A stretch of 64,000 bases of DNA from Paludibacter sp. UBA6032 (GTDB taxonomy: Bacteria; Bacteroidota; Bacteroidia; Bacteroidales; Paludibacteraceae), in NCBI GenBank assembly GCA_002427885.1, contig DIZI01000008.1, forward strand, positions 87,184 through 151,183, in the 5' to 3' direction. Each line of letters starts with the position of its first letter. Position 1 is the first letter of the stretch. Under the pieces are notes generated by a model, which had not been told where the DNA came from, ran no database searches, and worked only from the letters and a program-made list of their open reading frames with translations. A program made the translations under genes and the position numbers. Positions 34,197-43,300 of this stretch are shown in pieces.

Positions 34197-35123
34197 TTAA
34201 TACTCCATTAACATTACCTTTTGTCTATCTGTCTGAAGTTGATTTATTAAATCCTGAACGCTTTCAAATTTCTTTTCATCCCGTATTTTTTGAATAAAAT
34301 AAATATCAAGTGTCTGATTGTAAATATCTTCATCGAAACCAATAATATGCACTTCGATACTTATTTTTTCTCCGTTATCCAATGTCGGACGTTTTCCGAT
34401 ATTCATCATTCCTTTATAGGTCTGTTTGTTCCAAATTAAGCGTACAGCGTAAACTCCCAGAGCCGGTAGAATTTTATCCGCATCTTCCGGTTGTATATTG
34501 GCTGTCGGAAAGCCTATTTTTCTGCCTATCTTGAAACCATCGATGACCTTGCCACATATTGAATATGAATAAGTAAGCAACCGATTCGCATGTTCAATGT
34601 CCCCTTGTTGAAGGGCTAATCGTATCTGCGATGAACTAATATGTTGATCTGAGTCTGTTGTATAGTTTTTAGCCTGAATGACTTCAATACCCAGTATTTT
34701 TCCATATTGCCGGTATTCCCTGAAACCATCGGTGCGGTTATGACCAAACCGATGATCGTGTCCCACTAATAACGTCCGAACATTAAGTTTTTCACGTAAA
34801 ATTGTTTTCAAAAAATCGAAAGCAGACAAATTGGCCATTTCAACCGTGAAATTTAAAATTACACAGATATCTATTCCGGTTGATTGGAGTTGAGTAAGTT
34901 TCTCTGATAAAGTCGTCAGTAGTTCCGGTTGAAATTCTGAATTCAGAACCTTCCTCGGATGCATGGCAAAAGTAACTACCACGCTTTTTAGTTTCTGTTT
35001 GCCTGCTAAAACTTTTAATTCATCAATTAAAAACCGGTGACCGGCATGTAATCCATCAAAAAAACCCACAGTAGCTACGCAGGGTTCAAGTGCATTTAAT
35101 TCAGATTGATATATAATTTGCAT
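34197..35123 (-). CDS. ribF: Bifunctional riboflavin kinase / FAD synthetase
   Basis: 308 residues. The N-terminal FMN adenylyltransferase domain carries VATVGFFDGLHAGHR (nucleotidyltransferase HxGH motif) and VGHDHRFGHNRTDG. A later SSQIRLALQQGD is also typical. The C-terminal kinase domain (about 180-300) has RKIGFPTANI (PTAN motif) and GMMNIGKRPT. It makes FMN then FAD. It starts 6 bases after the HAD phosphatase gene, so they form one operon. Confidence 0.95.
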   Translation of the reverse strand: MQIIYQSELNALEPCVATVGFFDGLHAGHRFLIDELKVLAGKQKLKSVVVTFAMHPRKVLNSEFQPELLTTLSEKLTQLQSTGIDICVILNFTVEMANLSAFDFLKTILREKLNVRTLLVGHDHRFGHNRTDGFREYRQYGKILGIEVIQAKNYTTDSDQHISSSQIRLALQQGDIEHANRLLTYSYSICGKVIDGFKIGRKIGFPTANIQPEDADKILPALGVYAVRLIWNKQTYKGMMNIGKRPTLDNGEKISIEVHIIGFDEDIYNQTLDIYFIQKIRDEKKFESVQDLINQLQTDRQKVMLMEY

Positions 35124-35129
35124 AGTAAT

Positions 35130-35765
35130 TTACAGCCAGGTTTTATCGTTCAACAAAAAACTTAAATCTTCTCTTTGATCTACCAAATAGGTTTGTATCC
35201 CGAGATTTTTTGCCTGTTCAATGTTTTTCAATCCATCATCCAGAAACAAACACCGATTTGCCATTACATGTTCAGAAGCCAATAAGGATTCAAAAATTTC
35301 AGCATCCGGTTTTGCCATTTTCATTTCATAGGATAAATAACATTTATCAAAAAAATCGGAAATATTTTTTCCGACTTTTGCAAATTCACCGGCAGCACTC
35401 ACTTCAATGTGCAAGGGGTTCGTATTACTAAGCAATATAATCCGAAATCTTTTCTTTAATGCAGCTAATAATTCAATTTTTTGGGCAGGAATATCACATA
35501 AAAAAGAACACCAGGCATCATCGATCTGACTATCGGTTACTGAATCTGATGCAAGTTTATGAATCTCATACCTGAACTCATTTACACCAATATTTCCTTT
35601 TTCAAAGTCAAGAAAAAAACCGGATTGTCCGAAATTACTTAAATGCTGTTCAATATTTTCAATACCTAAGTTTTTGAAATTCAAAATACATTGAGGCAGA
35701 TCAAGATTAATAATTACACCGCCAAAGTCAAAGATCAGTGTGTTTATATTTTTAAAATGTTTCAT
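35130..35765 (-). CDS. HAD-superfamily phosphatase
   Basis: 211 residues. It begins MKHFKNINTLIFDFGGVIINLD: the catalytic loop is DFGGV, as in the YihX/epoxide-hydrolase-like branch of HAD enzymes, where the first Asp is the nucleophile. Further motifs are LLSNTNPLH (motif II) and KPDAEIFE with CLFLDDGLKNIEQAK (motifs III and IV). The substrate is likely a small phosphorylated metabolite; the pairing with ribF suggests, without proving, a flavin-nucleotide phosphatase role. The ATG at 35765 is preferred because the extra residues of the longer form lie upstream of this conserved start. Confidence 0.85.
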   Translation of the reverse strand: MKHFKNINTLIFDFGGVIINLDLPQCILNFKNLGIENIEQHLSNFGQSGFFLDFEKGNIGVNEFRYEIHKLASDSVTDSQIDDAWCSFLCDIPAQKIELLAALKKRFRIILLSNTNPLHIEVSAAGEFAKVGKNISDFFDKCYLSYEMKMAKPDAEIFESLLASEHVMANRCLFLDDGLKNIEQAKNLGIQTYLVDQREDLSFLLNDKTWL

Positions 35766-35791
35766 TCTTAACAAAAAGTTGAAAGATAATT

Positions 35792-35821
35792 TTTGCAGTA
35801 TCACAAAATTTACTACTTTTG
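35792..35821 (+). promoter_or_regulatory. Promoter of the CAU-anticodon tRNA
   Basis: TTTG at 35792-35795 and TACTTTTG at 35814-35821, 18-base spacer, about 40 bases upstream of the tRNA. Confidence 0.65.
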
Positions 35822-35861
35822 CATTCGCTTTGCAAAGATACTAAAAATTTTCGCAAATGTG

Positions 35862-35936
35862 GGGCCTATAGCTCAGTTGGTTAGTAGCACCTGACTCATA
35901 ATCAGGGGGTCACTGGTTCAAGCCCAGTTGGGCCCA
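35862..35936 (+). tRNA. tRNA with CAT anticodon (Met elongator or Ile2)
   Basis: Acceptor GGGCCTA/TGGGCCC, anticodon stem CCTGA/TCAGG with loop CTCATAA (CAT), T arm ACTGG-TTCAAGC-CCAGT. The D arm reads GCTCAGTTGGTTAGTAGC; the 3' strand TAGC does not pair fully with GCTC, which leaves a mismatch. CAT fits elongator tRNA-Met or the lysidine-modified tRNA-Ile2. It is followed by its own terminator and a GIY-YIG cassette. Confidence 0.85.
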
Positions 35937-35947
35937 CCCTTGAAATT

Positions 35948-35988
35948 AAAACACTTACAACGGAAATTCTGTGTAAGTGTTTTTTTTA
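35948..35988 (+). terminator. Terminator after the CAU tRNA (first copy)
   Basis: AAACACTTACA pairs with TGTAAGTGTTT over 12 nt, then a run of T. An exact repeat of this hairpin lies at 36367-36407. Confidence 0.8.
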
Positions 35989-35998
35989 TTATCGTCAT

Positions 35999-36286
35999 AT
36001 GGTGGGATGTTACATTATTTTCAGCAACAAACTTAACAAATTCTATATTGGAGCTACTCAGGAAGATGTTTCAATTAGAATTGAAAAGCACAATCAAAGT
36101 GCTTACGGTCAGCAGAGATTTACTGCTGTGGCTGACGATTGGACGTTATTTCTTTTTATTGCAGCCAATGATTATACACATGCCATTCGATTGGAAAGGA
36201 AAATCAAATCAATGAAATCGGTTAAATATATCCGAAATCTGCTAAAGTATCCCGAACTTCTTGATTTGTTGGTAAGTAGCACCTGA
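35999..36286 (+). CDS. Small GIY-YIG nuclease whose C-terminus is encoded by tRNA-derived DNA
   Basis: 95 residues with a minimal GIY-YIG fold: CYIIF near residue 4, FYIGAT at 15-20, Arg27, HN at 31-32 and the catalytic-helix Glu66 in RLERKIKSMKSVKYIRNLL. It has no other domain, like other single-domain GIY-YIG proteins of Bacteroidota. The ATG follows the first terminator's T-run by only 10 bases and no separate promoter is evident, so expression may depend on read-through from the tRNA. Its last codons, ...LVSST and stop, lie inside a displaced copy of the tRNA (D-loop to anticodon stem). Function is inferred to be self-propagation rather than repair. Confidence 0.85.
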   Translation: MVGCYIIFSNKLNKFYIGATQEDVSIRIEKHNQSAYGQQRFTAVADDWTLFLFIAANDYTHAIRLERKIKSMKSVKYIRNLLKYPELLDLLVSST

Positions 36287-36289
36287 CTC

Positions 36290-36307
36290 TCCCGATAGCT
36301 ATCGGGA
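36290..36307. repeat. 18-bp perfect palindrome in tRNA remnant (copy 1)
   Basis: TCCCGATAGCTATCGGGA replaces the five bases ATAAT of the anticodon loop. It is flanked on the right by CAG, as is copy 2. Confidence 0.9.
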
Positions 36308-36325
36308 CAGGGGGTCACTGGTTCA

Positions 36326-36343
36326 TCCCGATAGCTATCGGGA
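36326..36343. repeat. 18-bp perfect palindrome in tRNA remnant (copy 2)
   Basis: Identical to copy 1; replaces AGCC at the T-loop/stem junction, again followed by CAG. Confidence 0.9.
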
Positions 36344-36366
36344 CAGTTGGGACCACCCTTGAAATT

Positions 36367-36407
36367 AAAACACTTACAACGGAAATTCTGTGTAAGTGTT
36401 TTTTTAT
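36367..36407 (+). terminator. Duplicate of the tRNA terminator
   Basis: The same AAACACTTACA/TGTAAGTGTTT hairpin and loop as at 35948-35988, including the flanking TTGAAATTAAA. It ends the tRNA-derived duplication. Confidence 0.8.
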
Positions 36408-36550
36408 CATAGCAGGTTTTTAGAAGTTGGATGTGATTTGAAACTGAAATAGTCAAATATTAGAGATATAGTTGATTGTTTAATGTATCAAAAACTTATC
36501 AGAGGGAGGATTTCCACGATATTATATAAGATTTTGCGAATTTATAAAAC

Positions 36551-37300
36551 CTAAGCAATTTCGTCGGAATTCCATATTTTCCAGGCTGCAATAGCTTGTC
36601 CTATCAACATGCCTTCACCGTTTATTGTCTCTGCACCTCGTTTTTTTCCATTTTTCATAAACAAAGTTTCTGCAGGATTGTAAACGACATCAAACAAAAT
36701 ATGCTTCTCAGTAAGAAATTCGTATGGAATGTCAGGACATTCGTCGGAATGAGGAAAAGTTCCGATAGGGGAAGCATTGATAATAATTAAATTTTCGGAT
36801 AGAATTTCTTTTGTAAGTTGTTTGTAAGTTAACATGCCTGATTTTGGAGTTCTTGTCACAAAAGTGGTTTCGATGCTCATACTGCAAAGTACGTAATTAA
36901 TAGCTTTAGAGGCCCCGCCAGTGCCAAGAATCAGTGCTTTTTTATGAATTGGTAGCAGGAGGGGTTTAATTGAATTTTCGAAACCTATTGCATCTGTATT
37001 GTAACCCTTCAATTTCAATTTTCCATCGGTTCGGATAAATTTGATAGTATTTACAGCCCGAATTTTTGCGGCTGTTTCGTCCAGTTCATCGAGATATTTA
37101 ATCACGTCCACTTTATACGGGATGGTGACATTTAAACCTGAAAATTTCTCATTATCAAGCAATGAAGTGAAACCGGAAATGCTCTTCAATTCGTATAAAT
37201 CGTATTTTGCATCAATATTTTCACGTTCAAACTTGTCCGTGAAATATATTTTTGAGAACGAATGTCCAAGCGGAAACCCAATTAAACCAAATTGTTTCAT
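36551..37300 (-). CDS. aroE: Shikimate dehydrogenase
   Basis: 249 residues. It reduces 3-dehydroshikimate with NADPH in the aromatic amino acid pathway. The N-terminal substrate domain holds FGLIGFPLGHSFSK (SxS motif) and GLNVTIPYK with the catalytic Lys. The NADPH domain has LILGTGGASKAINYVL, and the C-terminus has GAETINGEGMLIGQA (Gln of the active site). It follows the DedA gene by 9 bases, in one minus-strand run with the TPR protein. Confidence 0.93.
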   Translation of the reverse strand: MKQFGLIGFPLGHSFSKIYFTDKFERENIDAKYDLYELKSISGFTSLLDNEKFSGLNVTIPYKVDVIKYLDELDETAAKIRAVNTIKFIRTDGKLKLKGYNTDAIGFENSIKPLLLPIHKKALILGTGGASKAINYVLCSMSIETTFVTRTPKSGMLTYKQLTKEILSENLIIINASPIGTFPHSDECPDIPYEFLTEKHILFDVVYNPAETLFMKNGKKRGAETINGEGMLIGQAIAAWKIWNSDEIA

Positions 37301-37309
37301 ATGATGGGT

Positions 37310-38029
37310 TTATTTCTTTTTGCGAACACTTTTAATTATGAGCCAACCGAGTAACAACGCTCCTATTCCAAGAAAAACATAGGATAATTCGTGACTGTAT
37401 TTATTGATGGCATCTTGTTGACCGTGTGCAATGTATCCTAACAGAGCCAGAATGCAGTTCCAAAGTCCTGCTCCCAGCGTAGTATAAAAGATAAAACTTA
37501 AATAATTCATTTTAGCTAACCCGGCCGGAATTGAAATCAGGTGGCGAATAACAGGAATGAACCGACCGATAAATGTTGATGTTTTACCATGATCATTGAA
37601 AAAAGTCTCGGCCTTTTTTATTTTTTCACTACTTAACAGGAGTAATTTGCCGACTTTGCTGTCAGCCAGCTTGTAAACGACAAATCTGCCCAACCACATG
37701 GACATGAAATAATTAAATGAAGCTCCTATTAAGGCTCCAATGGTTCCAAAAAGAATTATAAGAAATATATTCAAATCACTATCGGGTTCCATGGCAACAA
37801 AAACTGCCGGTGGAATAACCATTTCGGAAGGAACCGGAAGTACGGAACTTTCACAAGCCATTAAAGCTGTAATACTGTAGTAATTGGTGTTTTCTTTATA
37901 CCACTCTTCAATATGCTGAATAACTGAAAGTGTGTCGGTAGTATTTTTAACTGTTGTTTCTGTTTTAGCAGCATGGATACTGGCAGTAAAAAAAATGAGC
38001 GAAAAAATGAATATAATTTTCTTAGTCAT
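37310..38029 (-). CDS. DedA-family (VTT domain) membrane protein
   Basis: 239 residues. A signal-peptide-like start (MTKKIIFIFSLIFFTASIHAA) precedes a soluble stretch of about 30 residues and then the DedA core. Visible motifs are ACESSVLPVPSEMVIPPA (the E-x-P...P-x-E re-entrant loop), FNYFMSMWLGRFVV and GRFIPVIRHLISIPAGLAKM (the conserved RF-P-R-P/AG motif). DedA proteins flip lipids such as undecaprenyl phosphate or phosphatidylethanolamine. It is followed 9 bases later by aroE. Confidence 0.9.
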   Translation of the reverse strand: MTKKIIFIFSLIFFTASIHAAKTETTVKNTTDTLSVIQHIEEWYKENTNYYSITALMACESSVLPVPSEMVIPPAVFVAMEPDSDLNIFLIILFGTIGALIGASFNYFMSMWLGRFVVYKLADSKVGKLLLLSSEKIKKAETFFNDHGKTSTFIGRFIPVIRHLISIPAGLAKMNYLSFIFYTTLGAGLWNCILALLGYIAHGQQDAINKYSHELSYVFLGIGALLLGWLIIKSVRKKK

Positions 38030-38066
38030 TAAAATGGATTATCAAATATTTAATTATTATTTTCAA

Positions 38067-39458
38067 TTAATGGTTGTCTAACAGGAGTGTATCAATTGCT
38101 TCAGGACAAAGTTCAAGAAATAATTCGGCTGCCTGTTCATTTTCCCGGACAGCTGTTTGAAGATAAGGAATTGCATCCAGAATGTTGTCATTTTTGAAAT
38201 AGGCAACTCCGATAAATAAATTAATATACTCTAAATCTTTATCTTGCATTTGAGCATCCTTGTAAAATTTTAGAGCTAAATCATATTCTCCTTTTTCCAA
38301 ATAGATATTGGCAATGGCCATTAATGTATCTGCCTGATTGTAATCAATGTTGATTGATTTCAAATAAGAAACTAATGCATTTTCGGTGTCATCCATTCCA
38401 ATATATGCTTCAGCTAAATAGACCCAGACATCCGAAGCGGAAGAATCCAGCTCCATTGCCTGATCAAGGTATGTTTTGCTTTCGTTAAATCTTTCCAGTT
38501 CTAAGAGGCAAATACCGATACCGGTCAGTGCATCGTAATTTTTAGGATGAATATCTAAGGATTGTTGATAGTAGGTTATGGAATCTTCGTAACGTTCTAG
38601 TTTTTCAAAACATTCGGCAATAAAAATATCAGTTTCCCATATATTCGAAGTCATCCGTTTATATTCTAAATAACTTTCGATAGCCTGATCAAACTGGTCG
38701 AGTTGAAAAAGCACATGCCCCTTTTGTAAGCAGGTCAGTGAATCATTTTCGTCGATGGTCAATGCAAAATCATAGGCTTCCAGGGCTTTGGGGAAATTTT
38801 GCAATGCAAAATAAATTTGGCCTAAATTAAACCAGGCTTCGTCTGTGTATGAATCAATATCAATAATCCTGTTATAAACAGTTATCGCTTCTTCGTAATC
38901 GTTATCTTGTTCATAACAAAAAGCCAATTCAAACAGCAAATCAATATTCCCATCGTTATGCAGATCTCCTTTTTTTAAAAATTCCAATGCTTTTTGGTAT
39001 TCTCCACGACCCAGGTAAATAAAAGCAATATCCAGACAAACATTGTCTAAGTCTTCCGTTTCTTCAGCCAACAATTGATTACTTAATACTTGTGCTTCCA
39101 TGAAGCGGTCCATTTTGATAAGAACTTCAATTTTAAGTAAAACCACTTCGTAATCACTTGTCTCAGTTAATGAATTCAGGATACGGAACGCTTTTTGTTC
39201 ATCTCCGGTAGCCAGAAAAATTTTAGCTCTTTTAGTCTTTAGAGCGTTACTGTTGGGGTGTAATTGTAACCCCAGTTCAAGAGCTTTAGCACAATCTTTT
39301 GTACGACCACGTCTCAGATAATACTCCACAATGCTCTCCAATTCCTCTACATCGAAATAGCCCGAAGCCGATCCGGAAAGAAATTGCTCATATCTTTTGA
39401 TAATATCGATGGATTCATCGTCTACTGAATAGGATAATTTTCGGCTCATAAGCTTCAT
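38067..39458 (-). CDS. Tetratricopeptide-repeat protein
   Basis: About 463 residues from the chosen ATG, almost entirely TPR repeats of 34 residues (for example AWFNLGQIYFALQNFPKALEAYDFALTID). No signal peptide is present, so it should be a cytosolic scaffold. It heads a run with dedA and aroE. A -7 box on the minus strand ends near 39465, so the more upstream TTG cannot be the start; ATG at 39449 is an alternative. Partner unknown. Confidence 0.85.
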   Translation of the reverse strand: MKLMSRKLSYSVDDESIDIIKRYEQFLSGSASGYFDVEELESIVEYYLRRGRTKDCAKALELGLQLHPNSNALKTKRAKIFLATGDEQKAFRILNSLTETSDYEVVLLKIEVLIKMDRFMEAQVLSNQLLAEETEDLDNVCLDIAFIYLGRGEYQKALEFLKKGDLHNDGNIDLLFELAFCYEQDNDYEEAITVYNRIIDIDSYTDEAWFNLGQIYFALQNFPKALEAYDFALTIDENDSLTCLQKGHVLFQLDQFDQAIESYLEYKRMTSNIWETDIFIAECFEKLERYEDSITYYQQSLDIHPKNYDALTGIGICLLELERFNESKTYLDQAMELDSSASDVWVYLAEAYIGMDDTENALVSYLKSINIDYNQADTLMAIANIYLEKGEYDLALKFYKDAQMQDKDLEYINLFIGVAYFKNDNILDAIPYLQTAVRENEQAAELFLELCPEAIDTLLLDNH

Positions 39459-39464
39459 TTTTTG

Positions 39465-39472
39465 CAAAAATA
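39465..39472 (-). promoter_or_regulatory. -7 box for the TPR gene
   Basis: TATTTTTG on the minus strand just upstream of the TPR gene start. Confidence 0.5.
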
Positions 39473-39697
39473 GTATTTTAAATGCAATTAAATAAACACC
39501 TTATCTAAAAGTTATGAACAAATCTATACATTATTACTCAATTTTTATATACGAACACCCGTATTTTTCCGTTTTAGGAATGATATTTGATAAAGAATGA
39601 ACTTCAAAGTTGAAAGTTAAAGGTTTATTTTATCAGTATCACTGTAGGTTTTTTGACTTCGGTCTTTTTTACAATCAACTTTACAACGAATAAATTG

Positions 39698-39705
39698 TAC
39701 CTTTG
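39698..39705 (+). promoter_or_regulatory. -7 box for the Nudix gene
   Basis: TACCTTTG, 30 bases before the chosen ATG; divergent from the TPR promoter. Confidence 0.55.
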
Positions 39706-39735
39706 TATCAAGTCCTGTCACCAAAATATTTAATT

Positions 39736-40257
39736 ATGCATTTTTCCAAATTATTCACACACTGCCCTACTTGTGGTTCAGCTCTTTTTATCCAAAATAA
39801 TGAAAAATCAAAACGGTGTCAGGATTGTGGTTTTGTTTATTATATTAATCCATCGGCTGCTGTAGCAGCCTTTATTTTAAATGAATCAGGGGAATTGTTG
39901 GTCTGCCGGCGCGGCAAGGAACCCGAGAAGGGAACGTTGGATTTGCCGGGTGGTTTTGTTGATGATAATGAATCGGCTGAAGAAGCTTTAAAACGTGAAA
40001 TTTCTGAAGAATTGCAGGCAACTGTTTCAGAATATCAGTATCTTTTTTCGTTACCAAATCTTTATGAATACAGCGGAATGACCATTCCAACACTGGATAT
40101 GTTTTTTGCATGTAAACTTGAAGATACTACACAATTGCAAGCGTCTGACGATGTAGAAGCCTGTTATTTCGTTCCTCATAACCAGGTTGATCCCGAACTT
40201 TTTGGATTGAAATCAGTCAAAAAAGCTGTAGGTATTTTTCTGCAGCCAACGGTATGA
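39736..40257 (+). CDS. Nudix hydrolase with zinc ribbon
   Basis: 173 residues. A CPTC...CQDC zinc ribbon (about residues 10-31), as in NAD+ pyrophosphatase-like Nudix enzymes, precedes the Nudix box, which reads GFVDDNESAEEALKREISEEL and fits the GX5EX7REUXEE pattern. Members hydrolyse nucleoside diphosphate derivatives; the ribbon suggests a dinucleotide such as NADH, but that is inference. The ATG at 39736 is chosen since the more upstream start overlaps the promoter. Confidence 0.88.
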   Translation: MHFSKLFTHCPTCGSALFIQNNEKSKRCQDCGFVYYINPSAAVAAFILNESGELLVCRRGKEPEKGTLDLPGGFVDDNESAEEALKREISEELQATVSEYQYLFSLPNLYEYSGMTIPTLDMFFACKLEDTTQLQASDDVEACYFVPHNQVDPELFGLKSVKKAVGIFLQPTV

Positions 40258-40300
40258 AAAATATTTTATCTTATTAATCATGAGTCATTTCCATTGAACA

Positions 40301-43300
40301 ATGAAAAAAATAATCGTATTAAATCTGCTGATAATTTCGTTTGTATGTTGCAGTTTTGCACAACAAACTCTTATTTTCACACAACAGGATATCCTTTTTA
40401 ATCAGGGGAAGGATTTTTATTCGGAGCATGAGTATGCTGCTTCTTACCGTAGTTTTGAAGATTTTCTAAAATCTGCAGCATCTACTGATGCCGGACAAAT
40501 ACAGGAAGCGCGGTATTATATTGCTGCGAATGCTTACGAGTTGAGGCTTAAGGATGCAAATGATTTACTGACTAACTATGTGGAACAATATCCCTATACT
40601 CCTTTTTTTGATAGGGTGTATCTTATGCTGGGAATGCTTCAATACGAAAAAAAGGACTTTACAAAAGCGTTATCTTTTTTTAATCAGTTGAAAGCTAAAC
40701 ATCTTGGAGACAGGGAACAGGTCGATTATATGTTTTGTAAAGGATATGCTAACCTCGAAACGCAAAATTATACAGCAGCCCGGGACATTTTCAAAGAATT
40801 GAAAGAGATGAAAACCCGCTACGATTTGTCCGCCTCTTATTATTATGCTTATTCAGAATACACGCTTAAAAACTACGTTATTGCTTTGCCGGAATTTCTT
40901 AAATTGGAAGATAATCCGGCTTATAAAAATATTGTGCCTTACTACATCGTGCAAATTTACTATGCTCAAAAAGAATATGATAATCTGTCTGAACGGGCTG
41001 AAAATCTGCTGAAAAACAATCCTGATAATAAAAACAATGCAGAAATTTACCGTATTTCGGGAGAAATAGCCTATCGAAAAAAAGATTATGCCAAAGCGGT
41101 CAGTTACCTGAAAAGCTATGAAAAACTCTTCCCTCAGGTTTTAAGAAATGACATGTACTTGTTGGGTTTATCCTATTTTCAGCTCAAAGATTACAAGAAC
41201 ACGATTCAATATTTATCGAAAGTTACAACCGAAAACGACGAAATGACCGAGAATGCTTATTTGCATTTGGGAAATTCATATATTAAACTGAATGATATTA
41301 ACAATGCCCGGTTGGCTTACGAAGCTTCATTGCGTACCAACTTTGATAAAACAGTGAGAGAAGAGGCATTGTATAATTACGCGCTGACAACCTATCAGAC
41401 TACCACTGCCTTTGGCGAATCAATTTCTGCGTTCGAACAGTTGTTGTCCGAATTTCCAAATTCTAAATACACTGATAGAGCCTACGACTATTTGACGTCG
41501 GTGTATATGACCACAAAAAATTATGATGCTGCCTATAAGTCAATTCAGAAGATAAAGGTATTGAATGATGCATTACTGGAAACAAAACAATACCTGCTTT
41601 ATCAACTTGGAACAGAAACATTCACATTAAATAAATTCGATAAAGCCATCGAATATTTTTCTTTATCACTGGAGAGTTCTTCAATCGGAAAGTATTCGGC
41701 CGAATGCTATTTCTGGCGCGCTGAAAGTTATTTTAGAACCAATCGACCGGAGTTAAGTGTAAACGATTTGAAAGCATTCTTTATCAATGGGTATGCCAAA
41801 TACAGCACCAATCGTATCATCGCAAATTATTCACTTGCCTATGGATATTTTTCACAGAAAAATTATGCCAATGCTTTGAATTGGTTCCTGAGATATGTGG
41901 ATGCTGAATCGAACAGAAATTTAACTACCTACTCGGATGCATTGAATCGAATTGGCGATTGTTTCTTTTATGCGCGCAATTTCCCCAACGCAGAAAGCTA
42001 TTATAACAAAGCGATTTCACTTAGCCCTAATACAGGCGACTACGCCTTGTTCCAGTCAGCTTATGTAGTAGGATTGCAAAAAAATTACCTTGCCAAGATT
42101 GCAAAATTGGAAAAACTCATCAGCAACTATCCTAAATCGGAATATATTGATGATGCCTTGTACCAAATGGGTCGTTCTTATTTGATGATGGAAAATAATA
42201 CGAAAGCAATTGATAGCTATCAAAGATTACTTAAATTGCAGTCAAATAGTGGTTTAGCCCGACAGGCAGCTTTGGAAATAGGAATGATTTATTTCAACGA
42301 AAATAATTTTGATCTGGCTATTTCGGCCTACAAAAATGTTATTTCAAACTATCCGGGTAGTGAAGAATCTTATACAGCACTCGAAAGCCTGGAAACCGTT
42401 TATGTGGAAATAAATGACATTCCTGCTTATCTGGCTTATACCAAGACACTTGGACGTATTATCAGGACAAGTACTGCCAGTCGTGAGGATTCGATAACGT
42501 ATGTTGCCTCCGAAAAACAATATATGAGTGGTAAATATGCCCAGTCTATTGCCGGTTTTAATACCTATTTAAATAAATTCTGTTCGGGTGGAAGATATTG
42601 TACTTCAGCACAGTATTATTTAGCCGATAGTTATTATCGTACTGACGATAAAGTTAATGCACTTCAATCGTATCAAAAATTATTACAAATAAAAGGAAAT
42701 CAGTATACCGAAGAGGCTACTTTGCGCTGCGCAGGTATCACATTCGATAACAAAGACTATGCAGCAGCTTTGACTTATTTTAAACAACTTCAAACAATTG
42801 CTCAAAGTACCGAGAACCTTAATGTAGGACGTTTAGGTGTTTTACGCTGCAGTTATTTTCTTAACGATCATCAAACCACACTGGCTGTTGCCAACGAAAT
42901 ACTAAATGACCCTCACTCGGCAGATGATTTAAAAGCGGAAGCCCGCTATAACAGGGCGAGGGCTTATCTGGCTCTGGGACAAAAAGATTTGGCGATTCCT
43001 GACCTTAAACTGCTCGCGGAAGATACCCGAACGGCTAATGGAGCCGAATCGAAATACCTGTTAGCTAAATTGTATTTTGAACAGGGAAAGATGACCGATG
43101 CCGAAAATGAAGTGCTTGATTTTACGAAAAAAAATACGCCTTACCAATTCTGGTTGGCACGTAGCTTTGTTTTGCTTTCAGATATTTATATTCTGAAAAA
43201 TAACGATTTTCAGGCTAAACAATACCTGCTTAGCTTGCAAAAAAACTATACGGTGAATGATGAGATTCAAGATTTGATAAATGAACGATTAAGTGCTATC

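Larger units (their letters stand above)
36268..36360 (+). pseudogene. Displaced, palindrome-disrupted 3' part of the CAU tRNA
   Basis: From GTTGGT onward it matches tRNA positions 35876-35940 with a few point changes. ATAAT at the anticodon (35898-35902 in the intact tRNA) and AGCC in the T-loop are each replaced by the palindrome TCCCGATAGCTATCGGGA (36290-36307 and 36326-36343). The anticodon is gone, so it cannot be a tRNA. Confidence 0.85.

Noticed and set aside
36268..36360. Second functional CAU tRNA
   Set aside because: The anticodon and T-loop are replaced by palindromes and the 5' part is missing.
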